64,000 bases of DNA from Fredinandcohnia onubensis (lineage in GTDB: Bacteria; Bacillota; Bacilli; Bacillales; Bacillaceae_L): contig NZ_NSEB01000010.1 in the NCBI RefSeq assembly GCF_002734215.1, forward strand, positions 124,001-188,000, in the 5' to 3' direction. Shown here piece by piece: positions 8,395-16,541 of the stretch. Made by a program: the position numbers and the translations under genes. Positions within the stretch are counted from its first letter, which is position 1. The number at the start of each line of letters is the position of its first letter. The notes under the pieces are model-generated. The model made no database searches. It was not told the origin of the DNA and was given only the letters and a program-made list of their open reading frames with translations.

Positions 8395-9180
8395 TTGAAA
8401 AATCCGATATTATCCATTATTATCACTAGTTTATTATTAAGTGGTTGTTCAGGTGGAATAGCTGCAACAACGACAGGTACAGCCACCAGCGAACATGATA
8501 CAGGCCTAACTCCAAAGAGTGAAGTACCGGATGATTTTATCCCTAGAGAACTTCGTATTGCATCAATCGGCGATTCATTAACAAGGGGTGTCGGTGATGA
8601 AACAAAGCAGGGGGGCTATACTTCATTGCTGGAGGAAAAGCTTCTTAATGAAAAAGATGTAAAATCGGTTACTCTTCAGAATTTTGGTGTGAAAGGTCAT
8701 AAAACAACTGACCTTCTAAATCGATTGCAGAATGAGGAAGTACAAGAAGGAATTGCGGATGCTGACATCATTATCATTACCATAGGTGGAAATGATATAA
8801 TGAAAATTGTGAAAGAGAACCTTTTTGATTTATCATTACATGTGTTTGAAAAAGAACAGGCTAAATATGAGGTCCGTTTACAAAAAGTCCTCGAAAATAT
8901 TAGAAACCATAATAGTGAAGCCGAAATCGTACTGGTTGGGCTGTACAATCCGTTTGGTTGGTTTATTGACCTTTCTACGGAAATTAATACAATTGTAGAC
9001 AATTGGAACGAAGGTAGTGAAAGAATTCTTTCAACATTTGACCATACTAAATTTGTAGTCGTAGACGATGTTTTCAGTCAAACGAGTGATAATCTTTTAT
9101 CAGAAGATGAGTTTCATCCAAACGCAAAAGGGTATGAAATAATGAGTAAGAGGATTTTTGAAGCAATCATAAATGAGTGA
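8395..9180 (+). CDS. ypmR: GDSL/SGNH-family lipase or esterase lipoprotein (YpmR-like)
   Basis: Secreted, lipid-anchored SGNH hydrolase of 261 residues. The signal peptide ends in LSGC (C18). Catalytic blocks are all visible: IGDSLTRGVG (block I serine), GVKGHKTTDLLNRL (block II glycine), IGGNDIM (block III asparagine), and DEFHPNAKGY (block V Asp/His). TTG 8395 was chosen because GGTGA sits 5 nt upstream; the GTG at 8383 would overlap that site. The next gene, ypmS, follows after 24 nt, as in B. subtilis ypmR-ypmS. The substrate, likely an acyl ester at the cell surface, is unknown. Confidence 0.85.
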   Translation: MKNPILSIIITSLLLSGCSGGIAATTTGTATSEHDTGLTPKSEVPDDFIPRELRIASIGDSLTRGVGDETKQGGYTSLLEEKLLNEKDVKSVTLQNFGVKGHKTTDLLNRLQNEEVQEGIADADIIIITIGGNDIMKIVKENLFDLSLHVFEKEQAKYEVRLQKVLENIRNHNSEAEIVLVGLYNPFGWFIDLSTEINTIVDNWNEGSERILSTFDHTKFVVVDDVFSQTSDNLLSEDEFHPNAKGYEIMSKRIFEAIINE

Positions 9181-9204
9181 TTTCCTTCGTAGAGGGGGTC
9201 TTTG

Positions 9205-9786
9205 ATGAAGGTAAAAAATAAATGGAAGTTTCTTTTTCTCACACTGTTAGCGGTTAATCTCGTGTGTGTGCTTATCTTTTTCGGTTTGCTTTTCGCACCA
9301 AATAAAGAAGTGGCCCCGAAGGAAAATGTCGTATCCTCGAATGATGTAAATCTGTCAGTCGAAACGAATAAAGAGGATTTAACGAGAGTAATCAATAACT
9401 TTTTGAAAAAAGAAGCAAAGGATAATCCTCTAAATTATAAGGTTTTGTTAACGGAGCGGGTGATGCTTCTTGGAACGATTACTGTATTCGGGAAAGAAAT
9501 TGATATGGTTATGACATTTAAGCCTGAGGTAATTGAAAATGGGGATTTACTTCTACAACAGGAGGCCTTTACCGTGGGTCAAGTGAGCCTTCCCGTTTCC
9601 TTTGTACTTAGGTATATTAACGACTATTATAATCTTCCAGAATGGGTTCAAATTGATTCCAAAAAACAAGATATTTATGTCTATTTGTCCGAAATGAAAA
9701 TGAAGAGCGATATGAAGGTAGCAGTCGAAACCTTTAATCTAAGCAAGGACGAGTTACGGTTCAAGTTGCAAGTTCCAATAGACTAG
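9205..9786 (+). CDS. ypmS: YpmS-family (DUF2140) membrane-anchored protein
   Basis: A 193-residue protein with a short positively charged start, one membrane helix (FLFLTLLAVNLVCVLIFFGLLFA) and an external domain of the DUF2140 type (ITVFGKEIDMVMTFKPEVIENGDLLLQ; LPEWVQIDSKKQDIYVYL). It follows ypmR closely with RBS AGAGGGGG (9191-9198) and is probably co-transcribed with it. An in-frame TTG at 9202 precedes the ATG but is less likely. Function is unknown; the fixed pairing with a lipoprotein esterase suggests a joint envelope role. Confidence 0.85.
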   Translation: MKVKNKWKFLFLTLLAVNLVCVLIFFGLLFAPNKEVAPKENVVSSNDVNLSVETNKEDLTRVINNFLKKEAKDNPLNYKVLLTERVMLLGTITVFGKEIDMVMTFKPEVIENGDLLLQQEAFTVGQVSLPVSFVLRYINDYYNLPEWVQIDSKKQDIYVYLSEMKMKSDMKVAVETFNLSKDELRFKLQVPID

Positions 9787-9788
9787 TA

Positions 9789-9820
9789 AGCAAACCAATG
9801 ATTGGTTTGCTTTTTTTTAT
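9789..9820 (+). terminator. Terminator after ypmS
   Basis: AGCAAACCA (9789-9797) pairs with TGGTTTGCT (9803-9811), followed by TTTTTTT. Confidence 0.85.
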
Positions 9821-9897
9821 ATTTTTATACTTGAATGAGTACAATCCGTAACATCATATCTATGTAAAGGAAGGGTATGAATAAGGGAGGGTGGGGG

Positions 9898-10689
9898 ATG
9901 GCCGATCCAATAGTTACGAGGTCATTAGATGAGATTCGATTTTGGTCTAGAATAATGAAGGAGCACGCTTTGTTTTTGAGTTTGGGTTTTACGTATGAAC
10001 AACAACAATTAATTAATGAAGCAAAGAATTTTATTACAGTGTTTGAAAGAATTGAGGAAAAGCTAGCTCGGTTTTCGGTTAATTCGGAATTACGGCAAGT
10101 CAAAGCGTTTAATAATGAAGTGTACCAAGCTGCAGCTTCAATATGGGCATATAAAAGAAAGGTATTAGGGCTAACTTTACGTTGTGAGATTAGAACAAAC
10201 AATTACCCTTTGTTAGTTGACCATATTAGTAGGGAAGCAGCCTATTTTGCTAATCGGTTAAAGGAACTTAATCAAGGAATTCTTGCACCAAAACCAGAAG
10301 CTGTTATTCAGGAAAATGTTTTCTTCCTTAGAATCATGGCTGATCATGCAAAATTTATCGGACATTTGTTGGATCCTTCGGAAAGAAAGCTTGTTGACCA
10401 GGCCAGAGAGTTCAGCCATGACTTCGATCAATTGTTATTCCAAGCAATTGATTTAGATTCAATGCGACCACAGTCGGAAACAAAACCAATTTTAACTCAG
10501 TTTTTAGATCAAAATAGGGTATCAGTTGCTTCATTAAGAGATTTTAAGAAAACAGCGAGGGAGCTAATTGAGGCTTGTCGCATAAAAAGTAATATTCATC
10601 CTTTGTTGGCTGATCACACATTTAGAGAAGCGGAAAGGTTTTTAGAAATCATTGATTTATTTGAATCGAGTTTAAAAAGAAATAAATAA
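9898..10689 (+). CDS. DUF2935 protein with two helical repeats
   Basis: A 263-residue all-helical protein made of two similar halves. The first has EIRFWSRIMKEHALFLSLGF and the second NVFFLRIMADHAKFIGHLLDP; each half also contains a later 'HPLLADH/YPLLVDH' plus 'REA' block (LVDHISREAAYF, LADHTFREAERF). This duplicated ferritin-like fold is characteristic of DUF2935, found in Bacillus and Clostridia. The repeated His and Glu residues could bind a di-metal centre (inference). ATG 9898 was chosen because GGGAGGGTGGGGG immediately precedes it; an earlier ATG at 9877 is in frame. It is a monocistronic unit with its own terminator. Confidence 0.85.
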   Translation: MADPIVTRSLDEIRFWSRIMKEHALFLSLGFTYEQQQLINEAKNFITVFERIEEKLARFSVNSELRQVKAFNNEVYQAAASIWAYKRKVLGLTLRCEIRTNNYPLLVDHISREAAYFANRLKELNQGILAPKPEAVIQENVFFLRIMADHAKFIGHLLDPSERKLVDQAREFSHDFDQLLFQAIDLDSMRPQSETKPILTQFLDQNRVSVASLRDFKKTARELIEACRIKSNIHPLLADHTFREAERFLEIIDLFESSLKRNK

Positions 10690-10703
10690 CGTTGTAACAA
10701 GGT

Positions 10704-10738
10704 AAGAGCAAATCGATGTTGATTTGCTCTTTTTTTAC
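10704..10738 (+). terminator. Terminator after the DUF2935 gene
   Basis: AAGAGCAAATC (10704-10714) pairs with GATTTGCTCTT (10721-10731), followed by T-residues. Confidence 0.85.
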
Positions 10739-10827
10739 TTTTATAAAGGAGTGGAGCATTTTTTTGTGGAAGTAGTATGGATATAATATTAGTTACAGAG
10801 GTATTTTTATGAAAGGTGAGCTGTTTT

Positions 10828-11268
10828 ATGATTTCTGAGATAACATCAAAAATGCGTATTGATAAGTCGACAAGTGAGGTGTTTGAAGCTTTAGTAGATC
10901 CAGAAAAAATCGGGAACTATTGGTTTTCAAATAGTTCAGGTCGATTGGAAGAAGGAAAGAAAATTACATGGCTTTATCAGGAATATAATGCAGAATTAAC
11001 AATAAAAGTAGTAGAGGTAGAACAAGATAAAAGGATTGTGTACAAATGGGGAGAAGGTGAGTATGAAACGACAGTTACGTTTTTACTTGTGGAAGAGAAA
11101 AATGGAAGCACAGTGTTAGAGGTAACCGAATCAGGTTTTAACACCAACGACCCTGAAATCGTAAACATTCTTTTAGGTCAAAAAGAGGGGTGGATGTATA
11201 TGCTCGCCTGTTTGAAGGGATATTTGGAAAATGGTATATCTACGCTTAGAGGTTCTTTGATTCATTAG
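10828..11268 (+). CDS. SRPBCC/AHSA1 START-fold protein
   Basis: A 146-residue protein of the START-like SRPBCC fold. It begins with a typical strand and helix ITSKMRIDKSTSEVFEALVDPEKIGNYWFS, contains WLYQEY, RIVYKWGEGEYETTVTFLL and ends with the long helix GWMYMLACLKGYLENG, matching the AHSA1 (Hsp90 activator homologue) subgroup. ATG 10828 is preceded by AAAGGTGAG (10813-10821). Members bind hydrophobic ligands in a cavity; no specific role can be assigned here. Confidence 0.8.
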   Translation: MISEITSKMRIDKSTSEVFEALVDPEKIGNYWFSNSSGRLEEGKKITWLYQEYNAELTIKVVEVEQDKRIVYKWGEGEYETTVTFLLVEEKNGSTVLEVTESGFNTNDPEIVNILLGQKEGWMYMLACLKGYLENGISTLRGSLIH

Positions 11269-11327
11269 GAAATCCAATTTGTGTTATGCTAGTATAATGA
11301 TATACATAATTTATTGGGGGTAATAAG

Positions 11328-12572
11328 ATGGCTCTACCACATTTTGAGGAGAACTTGAAAAAGTATGCGAAGCTTTTAGTAGCTAACGGACTAAATGTAC
11401 AAAAAGGTGATTGGGTTAAGATGACAATCACGGTAGATCAGGCTCCACTTGCTCGCCTTGTGACAAAAGAGGCATACGAATTAGGGGCTGAAAAGGTTAT
11501 TGTAAAGTGGTCTGACGATGAAATTACAAAAGAACACTATCTGCACCAGCCGCAAGAGGTATTGACTGATATTCCTGAATACGAAATTCAAGAATCAGAT
11601 GATCATGTTCTCAATCATAAGGTATGCCGACTTTCAATCGTCTCAAGTGATCCAGGCTTTCTAAGTGGGGTTGAACCTGCAAAAATCTCTGCTTATCAAA
11701 ACAAAGCTGCGAAAGCATTCAAAGTACAACGGGTCGCAACCCAAAACAATGAATTAAAATGGACAGTTGCAGCTGCTGCTGGAGCAGGGTGGGCGGCTAA
11801 AGTATTCCCGGACCTTTCAACAACTGAGGAAAAGGTGGATGCACTTTGGGATCAAATTTTCAAAACTTGCCGAGTGTATGAGGAAGACCCTGTTGCTGCA
11901 TGGGATGAGCATACAAAAAACTTGAATGAAAAGGCAGCCAAGTTAAATGAAATCCAAATTGATTCGTTGCACTATCGAGCACCAGGTACGGATTTAAAAC
12001 TTGGTTTGCCAAAGAATCATATTTGGGAAAGCGCTAGAAGCTATAATCCAAAAGAAGAAGAATTTATCGCAAATATGCCTACTGAAGAGGTGTACACGGC
12101 TCCAGATACACGCCGTATGGACGGTGTAGTTCGAAGCACAAAACCATTAAGCTATGCAGGCACTTTAATTGAAGGTATTGTGGTTCATTTTAAAGATGGT
12201 AAAATCGTCGACATCTCCGCAGAAACGGGAGATGAAATTATGAAGAAGCTCGTATTTGATAATGAGGGTGGAACAGGTCTAGGAGAGGTTGCATTAGTAC
12301 CAGATCCATCACCGATTTCTCAGTCAGGTATTACTTTCTTTAATACGTTATTCGATGAAAATGCGTCAAATCACCTTGCGATTGGTGCAGCGTACCCTAC
12401 AAATCTTCAAGGTGGCACGAAAATGAATGAAGACGAACTAAAAGAAAGTGGCTTAAATGTTTCAACTGTGCATGTCGATTTTATGATTGGTTCAAGTGAT
12501 ATGGATATAGATGGCATTAAACAAGATGGTACAATCGTTCCGATTTTCCGAAAAGGTGATTGGGCTATATAA
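11328..12572 (+). CDS. M29-family aminopeptidase
   Basis: Cytoplasmic metallo-aminopeptidase of 414 residues, the normal length for the thermophilic aminopeptidase (AmpS/PepS/AmpII) family. Blocks visible are LARLVTKEAYELGAEKVIVKW, ATQNNELKWTVAAAAGAGWAAKVFPD, GTDLKLGLP, and the metal-binding C-terminal half: GGTGLGEVALVPDPSPI, FFNTLFDENASNHLAIGAAYP and VHVDFMIGSSDMDIDG. The Glu and His residues in these blocks are the usual metal ligands of the family. ATG 11328 follows a GGGGGT ribosome binding site. It stands alone between an SRPBCC gene and a convergent HD gene. Confidence 0.92.
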   Translation: MALPHFEENLKKYAKLLVANGLNVQKGDWVKMTITVDQAPLARLVTKEAYELGAEKVIVKWSDDEITKEHYLHQPQEVLTDIPEYEIQESDDHVLNHKVCRLSIVSSDPGFLSGVEPAKISAYQNKAAKAFKVQRVATQNNELKWTVAAAAGAGWAAKVFPDLSTTEEKVDALWDQIFKTCRVYEEDPVAAWDEHTKNLNEKAAKLNEIQIDSLHYRAPGTDLKLGLPKNHIWESARSYNPKEEEFIANMPTEEVYTAPDTRRMDGVVRSTKPLSYAGTLIEGIVVHFKDGKIVDISAETGDEIMKKLVFDNEGGTGLGEVALVPDPSPISQSGITFFNTLFDENASNHLAIGAAYPTNLQGGTKMNEDELKESGLNVSTVHVDFMIGSSDMDIDGIKQDGTIVPIFRKGDWAI

Positions 12573-12585
12573 GAATGTAACGAGG

Positions 12586-12628
12586 TCCAGGAGAAAGCTG
12601 AAAAAAACATTTTCTCTTGGGCTTTTTA
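12586..12628. terminator. Terminator between convergent aminopeptidase and HD genes
   Basis: An imperfect stem pairs TCCAGGAGAAA with TTTTCTCTTGGG, followed by CTTTTTATTTT on the plus strand. Confidence 0.65.
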
Positions 12629-12641
12629 TTTTGACTTGTAT

Positions 12642-13163
12642 TTATTGGTGTTTGTCCAATTCTTCTTCAACTAAGGCATCTAATCTCTCAATCATTCTCT
12701 TCGCTTTGTCCTCGTCAATATCACGATAGTGGTGAAGACCACCTTCTTCTTCATCGAGTTCATCCGCAAGTTTTGTGATGGCTTGGAGTGGCGTACGCTT
12801 GATGAAACCTTCTTCGATATAGGAGTCCGTGTGGAATAGTATCGCATACGCAATTTCTTTGGCATACTTCGGATTTTCACCTAAACGAATCAATAATTTA
12901 TGAGCACGTTCTGCCCCTTTAATGGCATGAATGTCATTTTCCTTGTACATGCTATAATCCCATTTTCCATTCTTATACCATGTATAATGCCCCATATCAT
13001 GTAGCAAAGCTGCCTTTGTAGCAAGATCTACAGAAACATTTTGCTGCTTGGCCATTTTGAATGCATGGTAAGCACAAGCAATGGCGTGAGCCTTCCCAGA
13101 ACGAGACAGGTATTTTTGTGCAATCCTATGATTATAAACTTCCGTTAACGTAACATATCTCAT
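12642..13163 (-). CDS. HD-domain hydrolase
   Basis: A 173-residue HD-superfamily phosphohydrolase. The metal-binding residues are visible: HAIACAYHA (first His), AALLHDMGHYTWY (HD motif), and later HAIKGAERAH and AILFHTD. ATG 13163 was chosen because GGGAGG (rc of 13171-13176) lies 7 nt upstream; a longer reading to 13178 would start inside that site. The C-terminus is acidic and helical (DEDKAKRMIERLDALVEEELD). It resembles uncharacterised Bacillus HD proteins acting on nucleotides; substrate unknown. Confidence 0.85.
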   Translation of the reverse strand: MRYVTLTEVYNHRIAQKYLSRSGKAHAIACAYHAFKMAKQQNVSVDLATKAALLHDMGHYTWYKNGKWDYSMYKENDIHAIKGAERAHKLLIRLGENPKYAKEIAYAILFHTDSYIEEGFIKRTPLQAITKLADELDEEEGGLHHYRDIDEDKAKRMIERLDALVEEELDKHQ

Positions 13164-13314
13164 TTTCAGGCCTCCCAAAAAAGATAAATTTTTAGAATCT
13201 TATCATGTATGAAAGATATTATCAAGACAGAAACATCCAATTTGATTCGTAATGGGTGGAAGAACAAAGCGAAAGTGTTAAAATGGTTGTATTACGTGAG
13301 TGTGGTGATTTGTT

Positions 13315-14058
13315 TTGTTTTTAAGGAGTGTAAAATTAATATCGGAAAAAATACATAATGAGCGGGAATATCCTTTTTCGATACCAAGTATTAGAGGTCT
13401 CGAACAACTTGATTTTTATGAACCTGTTACGTTTTTTGTAGGTGAAAATGGGTCGGGAAAGTCCACTTTGCTTGAGGCAATTGCTCACCAGTGTGGGTTT
13501 AATAGTGGGGGAGGTGGAAGAAATAATTCCTACAATTTTGAAGATGCGACCCCAGCCTTAAGTGAGTATATTCGACTCTCATGGATGCCAAAGATCAATC
13601 AGGGCTTCTTTTTACGAGCAGAAAGCTTTTTCCACTTTGCCTCTTATTTGGATCAATTGGCCGAGGAGGATCCTACTTTTAACTATGAAGGATATGGGGG
13701 AAAGTCCTTGCATCAGCAATCCCATGGTGAGTCGTTTTTATCTCTATTTTTAAATCGGTTTGGTGATCGAAGTATTTATCTTTTGGATGAGCCTGAGGCT
13801 GCATTATCTCCAGCGAGGCAGCTTGCCTTTTTACGTGTGATACATGATCTAGCAAAAGGTGGAGATGCACAATTCATAATTGCAACCCATTCACCGATAT
13901 TACTGGGATATCCGGGGGCTCAGATTTATAATTTTGATGCAACACCAATTGAGCAAATCGAATATGAAGAAACTGAGCATTATCAGATCACGATGGGATT
14001 TTTAAATCGGAGAGAACGGTATTTGGACGAGTTGTTTAGAGAAGATGAGGAAGAATAG
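13315..14058 (+). CDS. ABC-type AAA ATPase (COG3910-like)
   Basis: A 247-residue soluble ATPase with Walker A FFVGENGSGKSTLLEA (near residues 40-55), the signature-like SHGESFLSLF, Walker B IYLLDEPEAALSP, and the H-loop IIATHSPILLG. This layout (AAA_23/SMC-like, no membrane domain) matches predicted ATPases of COG3910. TTG 13315 fits because GGTGAT lies upstream at a good distance and the sequence then begins MFLRSVKLI, as in homologues. No partner gene is adjacent, so the cellular role is unknown; relatives are sometimes linked with DNA repair or phage defence, but nothing here supports that. Confidence 0.82.
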   Translation: MFLRSVKLISEKIHNEREYPFSIPSIRGLEQLDFYEPVTFFVGENGSGKSTLLEAIAHQCGFNSGGGGRNNSYNFEDATPALSEYIRLSWMPKINQGFFLRAESFFHFASYLDQLAEEDPTFNYEGYGGKSLHQQSHGESFLSLFLNRFGDRSIYLLDEPEAALSPARQLAFLRVIHDLAKGGDAQFIIATHSPILLGYPGAQIYNFDATPIEQIEYEETEHYQITMGFLNRRERYLDELFREDEEE

Positions 14059-14090
14059 GTGAATTTGATTTACAAGCCGAATGTAAGATT

Positions 14091-14118
14091 TAAAAAAAGA
14101 CTACCAAACTGGTAGTCT
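14091..14118 (-). terminator. Terminator of the chrA transcript
   Basis: AGACTACCA (14098-14106) pairs with TGGTAGTCT (14110-14118) around a 3-nt loop. On the minus strand it is followed by a T-run and it overlaps the chrA stop codon. Confidence 0.85.
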
Positions 14119-15283
14119 AAAATAAACTAATAATCGCACCGCCAATTGCACCTGTCACCACTACAATCCAAGGTGGTAGTTTCCAATAAACAAGCATGCT
14201 GAACAAAATGGCTGCGAATGCAAAATCGATGGGTGCAAACACAGTGCTGGTCCAAATCGGGTGATAGAAAGCAGAAATCAATATTCCAACCACTGCTGCG
14301 TTAACTCCCATAAGTGCTCCTTTAATTTTAGGGTTGCGGCGTAAAGAATCCCAGAACGGTAATGTTCCTAAAATGAGTAGAAAAGCTGGTAGAAAAATAG
14401 CCACCGTTGCAAGTAGTCCACCTTGCCATCCATTTATCACAGCACCAAGATAGGCAGCAAATGTAAACAGTGGTCCGGGAACGGCTTGTGCTGCTCCATA
14501 TCCAGCAAGGAATGCTTCTTCATTTAACCATCCTGTTGGAACAAATTCACGTTCTAACAATGGTAATACAACATGCCCGCCACCGAAAACAAGCGAACCT
14601 GATCGGTAAAAGCTATCAAACATTGCAATCCATTCCAAAGAAGTAACTTCTCTTAAAATCGGTAAAAGAATGAGCAAACCGAAAAACAATGTCAAACAGA
14701 AAGCTGCGAATTTACGAGATATTGGGAACTGTAAATTGGTAGTCTCGCTATCTGTTTGATTTTTAAATAAGATAAATCCTAAAATGGCTGCTATGAGAAT
14801 AACGCCTATCTGTGTAAAGGCAGTCTGCCATAGTAAAGTTCCAACTAAAGCAAAAAGTGCAAGTGATTTTCTCTTTAAATCTGGCGTGAGTTTTTGTGCC
14901 ATTCCAAGAATTGCATGTGCCACAACGGCTACGGCCACCAATTTTAATCCATGAATCCAGCCAGCAGTTCCGATATCCAACCCTTGTAGGATTACCGCAA
15001 ATAGAATGAGTGCAATGACAGACGGGAGAGTGAACCCTAGGAATGAAACAATTCCACCGAGTACTCCTGCACGCATCACACCAATACCAATTCCGACTTG
15101 GCTACTAGCAGGGCCAGGCAAAAACTGACACAAAGCAACTAGGTCTGCATAGGTCTTTTCATCCATCCATTTACGGCGACGGATATATTCTTCGTGAAAA
15201 TAACCTAAGTGTGCCACAGGTCCCCCAAAAGATGTCAAACCGAGTCTTGTTGATACAACAAGAATTTCAAGTAAATTTTTCAT
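14117..15283 (-). CDS. chrA: Chromate transporter, long-chain ChrA family
   Basis: A 388-residue membrane protein with two homologous halves, as in long-chain ChrA efflux proteins. The signature blocks are seen in both halves: TSFGGPVAHLGYFHEEYIRRRKW with ALCQFLPGPASSQVGIGIG, and VFGGGHVVLPLLEREFV with GYGAAQAVPGPLFTFAAYLGA. It is predicted to export chromate in exchange or by proton motive force. The ribosome binding site is GGGGGAAAAC. It follows a PadR regulator gene with a short gap on the same strand, so the two form an operon probably repressed by that regulator. Confidence 0.93.
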   Translation of the reverse strand: MKNLLEILVVSTRLGLTSFGGPVAHLGYFHEEYIRRRKWMDEKTYADLVALCQFLPGPASSQVGIGIGVMRAGVLGGIVSFLGFTLPSVIALILFAVILQGLDIGTAGWIHGLKLVAVAVVAHAILGMAQKLTPDLKRKSLALFALVGTLLWQTAFTQIGVILIAAILGFILFKNQTDSETTNLQFPISRKFAAFCLTLFFGLLILLPILREVTSLEWIAMFDSFYRSGSLVFGGGHVVLPLLEREFVPTGWLNEEAFLAGYGAAQAVPGPLFTFAAYLGAVINGWQGGLLATVAIFLPAFLLILGTLPFWDSLRRNPKIKGALMGVNAAVVGILISAFYHPIWTSTVFAPIDFAFAAILFSMLVYWKLPPWIVVVTGAIGGAIISLF

Positions 15284-15297
15284 GTTTTCCCCCTCAA

Positions 15298-15606
15298 CTA
15301 ATCCTTAATTTCTTTAAAAAGCTCATAAGCTTTGTTCCGAGCTTCGATAAGAACGGAATTTCCTTTATCGGTTGTGGTATAATACTTTCTAATTTTTCCT
15401 TCTACATTTTTTTCTTCTTTTTCTAATAGACCATCTGACTCCATGCTGTGGAGGATCGGGTAGAGTGTACCCGAACTTATGACATATCCATGCTCTCTAA
15501 GTTCCTCGAGCATCCATGCTCCAAAAATAGGGTGTTCTTTTGCATGGTGTAAAATATGAATCTGGATGAATCCAAGAAAAAGCTTCCTCAATATTTTATC
15601 TTCCAC
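15298..15606 (-). CDS. PadR-family transcriptional regulator
   Basis: A 102-residue winged-helix repressor. It shows the PadR core FLGFIQIHILHHAKEHPIFGAWMLEELREHGY, then SSGTLYPILHSMESDGLLEKEEKNVEGKIRKYYTTTDKG, followed by a dimerisation helix. GTG 15606 is preferred because GGTGGTAA lies upstream; a longer reading would begin at TTG 15621. It is directly upstream of chrA. A palindrome (ATATCG-N5-CGATAT, 15643-15659) lies in its own promoter and is a candidate operator. PadR-ChrA pairs occur in Bacillus, so chromate-responsive control is likely but not proven. Confidence 0.88.
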   Translation of the reverse strand: MEDKILRKLFLGFIQIHILHHAKEHPIFGAWMLEELREHGYVISSGTLYPILHSMESDGLLEKEEKNVEGKIRKYYTTTDKGNSVLIEARNKAYELFKEIKD

Positions 15607-15642
15607 TATATTTACCACCAATCCTGTTGATATAGAAAACCA

Positions 15643-15659
15643 ATATCGGAAATCGATAT
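15643..15659. promoter_or_regulatory. Palindrome upstream of padR-chrA, candidate operator
   Basis: ATATCG (15643-15648) and CGATAT (15654-15659) form a 6-bp inverted repeat with a 5-nt centre, 37 nt upstream of the padR start. PadR proteins are autoregulatory in many cases. Assignment as operator is inference. Confidence 0.45.
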
Positions 15660-15782
15660 CGAAATTATAGCATGTAAAAGAGGATACCTAAAGTCAAAAA
15701 TGGAAATTTACAAAACCTTAACAATCTGAAACCTTTTTACTAGGCTATACGTATAACAAACTAACGAAAGGATGTGGGGGAT

Positions 15783-16478
15783 ATGAGCAAATATTCAATT
15801 TCAGAGTTTATAAAAAACACAGAGCAAGAAGACAAAGGTGAGGGATTGTTTGAGTTAGAGACTCCTAGAATGCTTGAAGTCAATTTGAATGGGATGATTT
15901 GGGCAAAAGCGGGGTCAATGGTTGCCTATAATGGAAAAATCAAGTATGAAAGAGAAGGAATCCTGGAGCATGGCCTTGGGAGCATGTTTAAGAAAGCGTT
16001 AACAGGAGAAGGGGCGTCGTTAATGAAAGCAAATGGGCAAGGGAAACTGTACTTGGCCGACAGCGGGAAAAAAATTATCATTCTGCAGCTACAGAACGAA
16101 TCAATCTATGTAAATGGGAATGATCTTCTTGCCTTTGAACCATCCTTGAAGCATGAAATAAAGCTTATGAAGCGGGTTGCGGGTATGATGGCTGGTGGAT
16201 TATTCAATGTTCGCTGTGAGGGGAGTGGAATGCTTGCGATTACGACTCATTATGAGCCACTTACATTGCGGGTAACGCCAGGAAAACCAGTTATCACAGA
16301 TCCGAATGCAACAGTTGCTTGGTCCGGAAATCTTCACCCTGAGTTCCAAACGGATATTTCGTTTAAAACATTTGTTGGCCGTGGAAGTGGGGAATCGATT
16401 CAAATGAGATTTGAAGGTGATGGCTTTGTCATCGTTCAGCCGTATGAAGAAGTTTATATGCAGCAATCGAATAGCTGA
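15783..16478 (+). CDS. AIM24/TIGR00266-family protein
   Basis: A 231-residue beta-rich protein of the AIM24 family. Recognisable parts are TPRMLEVNLNGMIWAKAGSMVAYNGKIKYER, AGMMAGGLFNVRCEGSGMLAITTHYEPLTLRV, and the terminal WSGNLHPEFQTDISFKTFVGRGSGESIQMRFEGDGFVIVQPYEE. ATG 15783 has GTGGGGG upstream; a GTG at 15774 is in frame but overlaps it. The family fold resembles tryptophan RNA-binding protein; in yeast AIM24 affects the mitochondrial inner membrane. Function in bacteria is unknown. Confidence 0.88.
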   Translation: MSKYSISEFIKNTEQEDKGEGLFELETPRMLEVNLNGMIWAKAGSMVAYNGKIKYEREGILEHGLGSMFKKALTGEGASLMKANGQGKLYLADSGKKIIILQLQNESIYVNGNDLLAFEPSLKHEIKLMKRVAGMMAGGLFNVRCEGSGMLAITTHYEPLTLRVTPGKPVITDPNATVAWSGNLHPEFQTDISFKTFVGRGSGESIQMRFEGDGFVIVQPYEEVYMQQSNS

Positions 16479-16488
16479 TAATTGAAAA

Positions 16489-16522
16489 GAAGCATAAGAG
16501 GAAAACTCATGCTTCTTTTTTT
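16489..16522 (+). terminator. Terminator after the AIM24 gene
   Basis: AGAAGCAT (16489-16496) pairs with ATGCTTCT (16509-16516), followed by a T-run. Confidence 0.8.
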
Positions 16523-16541
16523 ATGCTTTGAATCTTCTAAT

